In this document: positions 11,923 to 22,803 of the stretch, piece by piece
Layout: every line of letters begins with the position of its first letter
How positions within the stretch are numbered: position 1 is the first letter of the stretch
Assembly: GCA_027422505.1 (NCBI GenBank)
Contig: JAPQWV010000005.1
Coordinates: forward strand, 18,890,001-18,954,000
Reading direction: 5' to 3'
DNA from: Craterostigma plantagineum
Lineage: Eukaryota > Streptophyta > Magnoliopsida > Lamiales > Linderniaceae
Length of the DNA stretch: 64,000 bases
Position numbers and translations under genes: made by a program
The notes under the pieces: model-generated
What the model saw: the letters and a program-made list of their open reading frames with translations, nothing else
What the model was told of the DNA's origin: nothing
The model's database searches: none

Positions 11923-12693
11923 GAGTATATTTGAATTCAGATCCCTTTAAAGTTTTAAAATAGGTTTCAGATCCTGTTAAAAAAAACTATCGTTTAAATG
12001 ACCTATTGGGTAGTTCTCTTCATTATACCAACAAAAATTAAATATTACACCAACAGTAACGATTATAAGAAATATTTAATTATGGTGGCATAATAAAGAA
12101 AACGGTTGATATAACGTCCAATTTTATTTCTATAAAATTAAAATAACGTCATGTGTCGGTATAATAGTAATAACAGTTGGTATAATCGCGACAACAATTG
12201 GTATAATGTCCAAAATTTTATTTTTATAAAATTGCAGTCACGTTCTTTGTTGGTATAATAACGATAACAGTCGTTATAATTGCGATAACAGTTGATATAA
12301 TGTCCAAGTGTTGTTGTTATAAAATTGCAGTACTGTTATTGTTGGTATAACTGGATCAACAGTTGGTATAATAGCAACAATAGTTGGTATAATGCTCGAT
12401 TTTGTTGAATCAGAATAATGTTATTTATTTATATAATACTCTTGTGACTGACTTGGTCTAATAACGAAAACAGTTGATATATTTTTTACAATTTTTGTAC
12501 TATTTAGTTGGTGTAATCCACCCGATTATAACTTGTCAGCTTTTGTAAACATGTGAAAGAAGGTTATTTTCGTTTTTTCAACGTAAAAAGGCACTAAACA
12601 GGAATACATTCACAAATTGATAATGAAAAAAATAAATCGAGTAGTAGTTAAGAAGAATTTTAAAATCTGAAGGGTAACGAAAGGAATTTCCTC
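11923..12693. mobile_element. Mutator-like element with GGTATAAT repeats
   Basis: Flanked by 9-bp TATATTTAT at 11914-11922 and 12694-12702. The ends start GAGTATATTTGAATTCAG and, on the minus strand, GAGGAAATTCCTTTCG. The left end repeats its own CAGATCC word about 32 bp inward, the modular pattern of this family. The interior is packed with GTTGGTATAAT units spaced 25-40 bp. There is no ORF. The same left-terminal sequence recurs inverted at about 19310-19393. AT-richness of the duplication lowers certainty. Confidence 0.65.
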
Positions 12694-12898
12694 TATATTT
12701 ATATATTATGTCTACCCTAAGAATATAAACAATTTATATCATATATATGGTAAGATTTTTGAGAATATATATTGTCCCCTCGATGGTACTATATGTCGGT
12801 TAACGAGAGGAAACAAAGTAAAAAAAAGGAAGAACAAAAGAAAAAGCATTAAATTCACTAATCGTACAAAGAATCCGAATAATATCCACTTGACCTTA

Positions 12899-14149
12899 GG
12901 GGGTGTTTGTTTCCAGTGATCCAACATCACCGTCATACTCACATCACGGTAATGTGAATATCACTGTGATGTGGATCAAGGTGATATATCATTACTGTGT
13001 TTGTTTTAGGGTGATATTTTATTTTGCATATTAATGTGATATTAGAATATTGTGTTTGTCTAATCACGACGATGTGTGGGGTGATATTGCATAAATGTCA
13101 TATTTAACCCTACGAATATTACATAAATTATGTGGATTATATTTATATATATATGATATTTACATAATAATGATTACTATTTTAATATCGAGTTTAATTT
13201 TTTAAGAATTAATAATAAGTTTTTCGTATAATTATTCAATATAATTATTTATTATTAAATATATTATTTTAAGATTTAAATATCTAATTATATAATTTAA
13301 AATATGAATAAGGATTAGGTATAAATGCTAAATTAAGGGGTAATTTTGTCCAAATACAAATTTGAAAGATTACCCCATCATGGTGACGTAAGATCGCCTA
13401 ACTTTTTTGGGGTGATCCAAAAGGTAGAATATCACCCCATTTTCATCACCTAAGTGATCTGTCATTACGGTGATGACTCATCATCTAGGCTAAACAAACA
13501 TGGTGAGGATAAAGCGACAAGAGGATTACGGTGATTAGAGCTGTCAAAAAAGCCCAAAGCCCGCGGGCCGGCCCGCCCCGCCCGCCAAAGTGGCGGGGCG
13601 GGCTGCGAAATTTTAGGCCCGCCTGAAGGCGGGCCTGCGCGGGTAAGCCCGCGCGGGCCGCGGGCTTTGGCGGGGCGGGCCTGGCGGGCCGCGGGCAGGC
13701 CCGCCCAAATAAAAAAAATTAATTTATTTATATTATTTAATATATATAAATAACTTATATAGATTTTTTATATTTTGTAATTATAATTTTAATTGGAATT
13801 GAGTTTAATTTAGTTTAATAAAATAAATAAATTATTATTATATAGTTATGATTAAATTACAAATACTTTCCAAATAAAAATCTTTTTTTAAAATTGTTTT
13901 CCCCTTTTATTAAATTTTTTTTCTCTTTTTATTTTTTTTTAATTTTTGGCGGGCTAAGCCCGCCAGGCCCGCGGCCCGCCCAAGGGGCGGGGCGGGCCTC
14001 CCTTTCTCAGGCCCGCCAGAAGGCGGGCTTATCCGCGCCCGCCCCGCCAGTTGGCGGGCTTTGGCGGGTAACGGGCCGGCCCGCCCCGCCGGCCCGTTTG
14101 ACAGCTCTAACGGTGATGTTTTGGAGGATCACCCAAAACAAACACCCCC
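12899..14149. mobile_element. Tourist-like MITE, interrupted by a hAT MITE
   Basis: Termini GGGGGTGTTTGTTTCC and, on the minus strand, GGGGGTGTTTGTTTTGG are flanked by TTA on both sides (12896-12898, 14150-14152). This is the classic PIF/Harbinger signature. Repeated GTGATRT/ATCACC words fill the ends. Without the nested hAT element and one 8-bp duplication, the MITE would be about 0.67 kb. Confidence 0.85.
13536..14109. mobile_element. hAT-type MITE with GCCCGC subterminal repeats
   Basis: TAGAGCTGTCAAA...TTTGACAGCTCTA is a perfect 13-bp inverted terminus, and 8-bp duplications ACGGTGAT flank it (13528-13535, 14110-14117). About 150-190 bp at each end is GCCCGC/GGCGGG-rich; the core is AT-rich. 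It inserted into the pre-existing Tourist-like MITE, which fixes the order of events. ORFs running out of it are spurious. Confidence 0.93.
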
Positions 14150-14477
14150 TTAATCTATACTCCAGGGCTCGGGCTCATATATATTATTCAGTAATATGTT
14201 TTGATTCACTTAATTATTTTCTGATTAACATTGTAAGGACATGGGGAATTTAGACGAATTTAAGAGATGTCATTATATGAAGGGTTAGTTTAACTTCAGG
14301 CCCTATTAATATGTTTAGGTTTGGGTTCAGGCCCCATTAGATTTTGCTTTATGATTAAAGACCCACTTTCCGAAAATTCAGAGGTCAGGCCCTAAAATGA
14401 CGTGAAAAGACATATTTAACCCTGACATATGCCAAATTTACGTCTGATACCTAAATGATTCGATAACAAGTTTCCAA

Positions 14478-14725
14478 ACAATTATAACAGTTTTGCGCTG
14501 AAAAAGAACACTTCCTTTCATCTGGATAACTACAGTCTTGTATTGAGTACCATATGGTGTCTATTTAGTAACAAATGATGTCGCAGAAGTAACACATCAT
14601 TCAAAAACAATACCGCTTCCTGCATCATTTGTTACTAAATAGACACCATATGGTACTCAATACAAGACTGTAGTTATCCAGATGAAAGGAAGTGTTCTTT
14701 TTCAGCGCAAAACTGTTATAATTGT
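14478..14725. repeat. Perfect 103-bp inverted repeat (hairpin) with a third copy
   Basis: Bases 14478-14580 and 14623-14725 are exact reverse complements by eye, separated by 42 bp. A third, diverged copy that also includes the spacer sequence lies at about 14745-14880 in the orientation of the right arm. A transcript through this region would fold into a long perfect stem. Confidence 0.9.
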
Positions 14726-15126
14726 CATATATGGTTTAGGGTTTAGAGTTCGGTATTGTTTTTGAATGATGTGTTACTTCTGCGACATCATTTGTTACAA
14801 AATAGACACCATATGATACTCAATATAAGACTGTTGTTATCCAATTGAAAGGAAGTGTTTTTTTTCAGCGCAGAACTGTCAAATGATAATCATTAGCGTT
14901 TCGATTGCCCGTGATCCTCCTATTTTGAACCCTGAGAAGGGTTCAATGAACCCTTCTTGAACCCTCCACCCGATCATCCCCCCTGTTTCCCTAGACAGAA
15001 AATTCATCATTATAGGGAGCAATGCTCCTATAATAGATTACCAATTTTCAATCTTGAAACGTGTAATAAGATCGAAACGCTAATGATTCGATCTTTTATA
15101 GGAGAACACTAATGATCGTCGCGCCG

Positions 15127-15151
15127 GGTTTAGGGTTTACGGTTTAGGGTT
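15127..15151 (+). repeat. Short interstitial telomere-like TTTAGGG motifs
   Basis: Three to four imperfect TTTAGGG copies, with another GTTTAGGGTTTAG at about 14730. Far too few for a telomere; such motifs are common in plant leaders and transposons. Confidence 0.7.
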
Positions 15152-15905
15152 TAGGGTGTAATACCACATGATGGAAAACAGAGTAACGTTTATTGTTTAT
15201 TTAGTAACAGATACTGTACTTCTAGTACCACTTTAGATAATCTAAGTAACGCTTTTATGTAGTAAAAAACAGTTCGATGCCAAAAATTATCGAAATAGAT
15301 CTGCTACACAAAATACCACATCAATACTTTTGAAAAACAAAATAAGGTGTTAACAATCTACTGTGCTCGATCAGTGTGAAAAATGGGGTTCGATAGTCCG
15401 ATATAATAAATATGTCTGTTAATAACATTTTGCTATCGATAAGTAACGTCTAATGACGTTAAAGTAACACTTATGGTTTTTACGGTAACAAATCAGTATA
15501 ATTGTGTAACATAGAACTGACGTCAAATACCCATTCAGAAATCACTGTTAAATTTTCAACAACTAGGTCCTTAAAACTAAAGAAAATCCTGACAGGGCTT
15601 GATTACTAATTTTAAAATAAAGGAGGGCCTGACATAAAATTTGCTCTTATATGAATAATAACTTTCAAATGTAAACAACTTGGGGATTTTAACAGTGTAC
15701 CATGTCTCTAAATTGTTTAATTTTAAAATTTATTGTCGATATAACAACCCACCCTATAATTTAGTTTCCAGGGAGTGCCAATTTGATTAAAATATTGAGA
15801 AACACGTGTGAATAGGTAACCCTAACCTAAATCAAACATTTCAAGAAAGACGAATCAACACCATAATCCAAGAAAAAAACCCGGGAATTTTTTACTCGAA
15901 TCAAC

Positions 15906-18225
15906 TCAATCGATGGCTGGATCTTTGTATCGCCTGAAAACCCCTTCGATATCTTCATTAACCTCGACAGGCAAAGGTCTCTCCGTTGTAAGAATAGCAT
16001 CGATATCTTCTTTCAGCTGATCCAAAGAAGTCGCACCAATTATCGAGCTCGTAACGAAAGAACGATCGCGAACGAACGCAAGCGCCAATTCCACGATGCT
16101 CAGCCCATGTTTTTCGGCAACTTCGACGTATTTTGCAGTAGCTTCCTAGCATTTAAAAAAAAGGCGTAAAACTATAAACCCTACTGCAAACCACGAGACG
16201 AAACTGATTTCTTGATTATGGTAAACGGGATTATTTATTAACCTTAGAAATCGACTTGTTGTATCTTTCCATGTAGCCTGGGAAGAGGTTAAACCTCCCT
16301 TTTGTTGCAGCCTCGGAATTTGCGTCTAAATACTTTCCCGACAAACCTCCGCCGGCGAGGGGAGAGTAGGCTAGCAAGCCGATGTTGCTGTTATTGGGGT
16401 GGCAAACCTCGACCAAATCAACTGCAAAGAATCGTGTTTGCTGTTAGTTAAAACAATGTTTGGTTGGAAGGTTTTATTTGAAGGTGAGATTTAGTTAATA
16501 CCCCAAATGAGGTATTAGTTACATTAGTCCGTCCCCTACTGTTAGCTAATCCCGTCAGTTGTTGACAAACTTAGCCTCTATTTATAAAATTTTTAAACTC
16601 AAATTACGAGTAAAATCGTAATTGAATTTGATTAAATCTAATACCATCTCACTCATCTATCGAACACATCTGACGTCGTTATCTGAATCCAACCCTCCGT
16701 TATTTAACAACTAAAGCTAAAGTTAAGTTGATGTGTGTGTGAGAGTGCGTGTGTGTGAACTTACTCTCAAACTTGGATCGAACGAGCAAACTGTAGCTGT
16801 TCTGTATGCTGACGATTTTGGGCAATCCTTCGTTTTTGGCAGCGTTGACAAACTCCATTACTCCGTAAGAAGTTTCATTCGAAACGCCAATATAACGCAC
16901 CTGAGATGAAAATTTCGTTAACTTGGTCAAGAGATTGAGATGTATAATTATTGGGTTGGTCTTTCTTTGTACGCTTGGTCAGGGGAAATGGAAAAGGAGA
17001 AAAAGCGACATAGAAATGGCTACGCACTTTCCCTTCATCGATGAGGTCTTTAAATGCTCTCAGCTGCTCCGTGAATGGCACGCCAGACCTCCATTTTGAA
17101 GGGTTGTAGAAGTATTCGCCGAATAATGGAACATAGCGATCTGGCCTGTAATTTATAGCGCACGGGTTAAAAAGGATTTATTTTTCTGCACAAAAAAATG
17201 ATTGTCCTATGAAACTTTTAAGCCACATAAAGCAGAAGAAAAAGGAGAAGTTTACCAGTGTATTTGAAGCAAGTCAATGTAATCAGTATTGAGACGCTTG
17301 AGACTCTTTTCGACGCTTTCCTTGACATTAGCAGCATCGACTCTCACAACGTCTGCATTGTCTCTCAGCCAAGTTGACCTTTCCGAGTAACCACTAACTT
17401 TAGTGGCCAAGATGATCTAATCAAGAAACAATGTGCCCCAAGATTAAGAAAGAAAAGACTTTATTGCAATGGTTAACAAAGCTTCTCCTCTGTTTAAAAA
17501 CTAATACAAACCAAGAAAAATCCATTCGAGGTAACTTACCTTATCTCGGGGCTGTGATTTCAGCCAGCTACTGATGTAGAGATCTGTTCTTCCCTGAGTC
17601 TCCTTCTTTATTGGAACTGGATACTTTTTTATGGAAAAGAAAGGGAAGAAGGAAGAATAATGATGCTACGTTTATTTACTCGACTATACTCACAAAAAAA
17701 CAAGAAAAAACAAATGCAAGATAACATGAAGCAAATAAATAAAGCTGATTTGCTCGAAGAGAAACAGAGATAACCAATAGAATAGTCACAGTTGAACAAG
17801 ACAAACCACTTCTGCTGTGTCTATAGCATTAATGCCGCGCTCGAATGCGTAGCTGAGCAGCTCGTGAGCTTCTTTCTCAGTGTTCTGCTCACCAAACGTC
17901 ATCTGCAGCCCACACAGACAAAATTACAAACACCTAACGAGCAATTCATATTCGCCTGATTACTACAACACCCGAAATTGAAACAACAAATGAGAAAAAG
18001 GCTGACCGTGCCTAAAGTGATTTCACTGATGACGAGGTCAGAGTCTCCCAGCTTCTTATACTGCAAAGGGGTTTCTTGTCTCTTTGCACAGACGATGGAA
18101 GAACCTCTCTTCTTGGTCGAGTAGCAGTGGCGACTGGCGAAGCGCGTGGAAGGGCGGCGCGTGCGGCTTTTGGCATTGCCGGGTATGATCGCATGAACGA
18201 TGCAAGAATTTGAGTGGGTCGCCAT
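15906..18225 (-). CDS. Plastid-type NADP-linked aldo/keto reductase (Tas-like)
   Basis: Eight exons (18225-18007, 17902-17807, 17623-17540, 17416-17256, 17145-17028, 16900-16765, 16421-16243, 16145-15906) join in frame to 410 codons, matching the length I recall for the Arabidopsis At1g04420-type enzyme. The first ~45 residues are Ser/Arg-rich and lack acidic residues, like a chloroplast transit peptide. The AKR tetrad is visible: Asp101 and Tyr106 (in DTAEVYP), Lys139 (LATKVSG) and His186 (LLQIHWPDR). The C-terminal third keeps the cofactor-loop pattern SSIIGATSLDQL. It should reduce carbonyl substrates with NADPH; the true substrate is unknown. The acceptor of exon 3 follows an A-run and is weak, so that junction is the least certain. 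It is divergent from the malate dehydrogenase gene. Confidence 0.93.
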
Positions 18226-18439
18226 TCAATTCAAGGTAAAAGAATTGTTTTGAAGTTAGCGGTCGTTTTTTGTCGGATGAATGGATACAGATATCATCCC
18301 CAACTGATAATAGAGTGCTCTTAGGGAGACGTGGAGACGAGACAGTCGAAGATATGATGTAATTTTGCAGTTTACTACGTAACTTATTTGAATTAAACAA
18401 TTCGACTGGAAAAACTACAATCAAGTCCCATTTTAACTA

Positions 18440-18592
18440 TTATGAGCTTGATAAATTGGGATTTGCCCATTTTGAAATCGAATTTCAAAAAATCACAATA
18501 TTTGTCAAACAATGGATTTGGATTTGAATTACGATTATGAAATCCATAAGTTAAAATCATCCGATTCCGTTCAAACGCCATCCAAACGCACT
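18440..18592 (-). mobile_element. Fragment of the 7.8-kb Tourist-like family
   Basis: On the minus strand the segment resembles 7810-7920: words such as TTCAAATCCAAAT, TAATCGTAATT and CAAATATT occur in the same order. One end (GCGTTTGGATGGC) looks like the family terminus. It lies about 0.2 kb upstream of the aldo/keto reductase start. Confidence 0.5.
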
Positions 18593-18662
18593 CTTACTCT
18601 ATTTCCTTTTCCTACATTGGAGATTCCATACATATTCCTACTAAATGTTAAAGTAGCAAATA

Positions 18663-19393
18663 GGGGTTATTTTTTGGGAAGTTTTCATTTCAGGGCCCAT
18701 CAAAATTTTCACTTAAGAGTTGGACCATGTCAAGAAAAAATTTAGTTTTAAGGACCCGATTTCTGCAGAACCACTTCATTATTCTGCAGTACCCCAAAGT
18801 ACATAACGATCATCCGATACTAGTTCATAGGAGTGTTCAAATGTCGGTTAACCGACCGAACCGAATCGAAATCATACTGAATACCGAACCGAATTTTTCT
18901 AACCGAATAAAATTTGGTTCGGTTTCGGTTTACTACCTCGGTAAATCGAATCGAACCGAAAAACCGAATTCTATTTTTTGATTTTATCATATATATTATT
19001 ATATAACATATATAATGATTTACTATTATATGTCTTATATTAATAATATATCCACCATATTTAATATAATATAAAAAATATGAGGTAAATTAAAATTTTA
19101 TACAGATAAATATGATAATGTATATTTATAATAGAACTAATATTAATTTATTTTTTTTTTATTAAAATTCGGTTTTATGGTCGGTTAACCGAACCGAACC
19201 GAAAAAATTCGGTAAAACCGTTCGATTCGGTTTTCAGTTTATAAAATCCTCGAACCCAGTTCGGTCGGTTATTGCCGAATGTCACCCAGTTCAGTATCTC
19301 TAAATTTACAGAAATTGCGTCATTTAACAATTTTTCTGACAGAGTCTGAAACATATTTTAAAACTTTAAATAGTTCTGAATTCAAATATACCC
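18663..19393. mobile_element. Mutator-like element remnant carrying a hAT MITE
   Basis: The left end (from GGGGTTATTTTTTGGG, with CAGGGCCC and AAGGACCC words) resembles the CAGGCCC-type ends. The right end, read on the minus strand, is GGGTATATTTGAATTCAG followed by AGTTTTAAAATATGTTTCAG, nearly the left terminus of the element at 11923. A hAT MITE splits it. No 9-bp duplication was found. It occupies the space between two divergent genes, so it may contribute promoter sequence. Confidence 0.6.
18828..19285. mobile_element. hAT-type MITE with CCGAACCGAA repeats
   Basis: Starts TAGGAGTGTTCAAATGTCGG. The right terminus is degenerate (GAATGTCAC). Flanks are CTAGTTCA (18820-18827) and CCAGTTCA (19286-19293), an 8-bp duplication with one mismatch. 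Both ends carry AACCGAACCG/CGGTTCGGTT arrays around an AT-rich core. No transposase. It is related in design, but not closely in sequence, to the element at 35334. Confidence 0.75.
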
Positions 19394-19603
19394 TATTTTT
19401 TTTTATGACAGAAGCTGCAACGTCACGACCCACAACTCAAGGCATCCTCGGCTCAACGACGTCGTATCGTGAATCCGGATATAGTCAATAATATCCCGTG
19501 ATAAATAGACATCTCATTCTTCTTTAAACCCTTCTTCTAAGCAGATCACACAGTTCGCACTCATCGATATCATCGATACTCAGATCTAAGAAAGAGCGAA
19601 GCA

Positions 19604-21533
<1,930 letters not shown>

Positions 21534-22803
21534 ACAAAACCTCTCCTTGTCCTTTGTGTTGTTGCAGTGATGATGATTTATATTGAGATATTTCAGTCTT
21601 CATTCAATAAGGTTGTAATGGTTGGCGTTTGACGCCTTACCATCGGCTTTTAACTTCATTAGAAAAGGATTTGTGTGGTGATTCTGCAATTTGGAGTTCA
21701 ATTTGAAGCCTTCATCTTTCTTACTTACTACTGCTCTCACTCTATTCTTGGACATTCTTTGATAAGATGGCTTGCAGTCGTATATTGGGTTATTCTTAAA
21801 ATTAGAGTAGCAATTTCACTCGTTATCCGCTCCAAAATATACCGAAATATAGCTTTGTTTTTGGTGCTGAAATTTCACTTCGTCTGGTACGAGTTCAAAT
21901 TCAATCAGAAGTGTTATTTGAATTTCCTCATTTTGAATAATTTGCAGCATCAAAGTTTGAATTTTTAGCCATTTTTCGAAGATGGATGGTTAAGGATATA
22001 GATAAAATCAGGGGAAAAGAAGCATCAATTTTTATGGGATGGGCTTCCTTCATTCAAGAATAAATAATTTCCATTGCAATACCGACTCAGCTCAGTAAAT
22101 AAAAATCTGGATATAGATTAGATGCGCAATGTTTATCTGACTTTATAGCACACTTGCAAACTTGTCCCATTATTTTTTGTCGCCACCTCACCGTTTGTGT
22201 GGCTGTGAATGGTCTTCTTCCCTCTATTGTATGTGTGGATAACATTGTTTAATGAATTTATTTCCTTCTTTTATCGCTTACCTAAAAATTGCAATAGCTG
22301 TGTAGTGAACTTTGGCAACAAACAAGCTAAGCTGGTCAGAGGAAGAAACTCCATTATTCTCTGCAGATCTTCAAACATCTTTTCCTTTCTTTTTTTCCTT
22401 CAAATTTTACCAAAAACCGTGCTCTCTAGGTAGTTCAGTTGTTCGTTAATTCTCCCCTCCCTTGTTTTCTTTTTCCGAATTATGTATGAATCACGATTTG
22501 TTGTCTCTGATATCATGATTTCGATGAGATTGACTTGAGTTGAGTTGCATCGTTGCATATAATCTGTTTGATTTCTTTTCCCAGTGAAAAGATTGGATTT
22601 TTATCTGCTGAGGTGAATGAGTGCGATGCTCGTGCTACATAACTATTGTTGAGTTGTTGCATATAACCCGTTTGATTTATTTCCCCAGTGAAAAGATTGG
22701 ATCTTTAGCAGCTGAGATGGATGAGTGTGATGCTACACAAGTATTACTTTACGAGCTATAGAGACAGCACGGAAAAGAATCTCGAAAGAAGAAAGAAAAA
22801 TCA
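21534..22803. other. Intergenic region and leader of the cryptochrome gene
   Basis: Contains the malate dehydrogenase 3' UTR and then AT-rich sequence with low-complexity ORFs that I do not accept. The last 250 bp are the probable 5' leader of the cryptochrome gene and include a ~104-bp tandem duplication. TTTTCCCAGTG and TTCCCCAGTG in the two copies look like intron 3' ends. Confidence 0.4.
22552..22745 (+). repeat. ~104-bp tandem duplication just upstream of cryptochrome ATG
   Basis: GTTGCATATAATCTGTTTGA (22552) and GTTGCATATAACCCGTTTGA (22656) start two diverged copies. Each continues with CCCAGTGAAAAGATTGGAT and a GATGAGTG(C/T)GATGCT-type end. The second copy stops about 60 bp before the start codon. 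Confidence 0.8.

Larger units (their letters stand above)
14282..15646. mobile_element. Mutator-like element with CAGGCCC modular ends
   Basis: A 1,365-bp element with identical 9-bp duplications TTATATGAA (14273-14281, 15647-15655). The left end begins GGGTTAGTTTAACTTCAGGC and the right (minus strand) GAGCAAATTTTATGTCAGGC. Both repeat a CAGGCCC/CAAGCCC word about 30 bp inward, then an AAGGACC/AAGACCC word. The interior has GTAAC/GGTACT words, a long perfect inverted repeat and TTTAGGG-like motifs. It has no coding capacity. Confidence 0.85.

Noticed and set aside
13894..14253. 119-codon ORF with Pro/Arg/Gly-rich part
   Set aside because: Crosses the GC-rich right end of a hAT MITE and both target duplications; pure artefact.
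15127..15151. Telomere repeats (TTTAGGG)
   Set aside because: Only a few imperfect copies inside a transposon; not a chromosome end.
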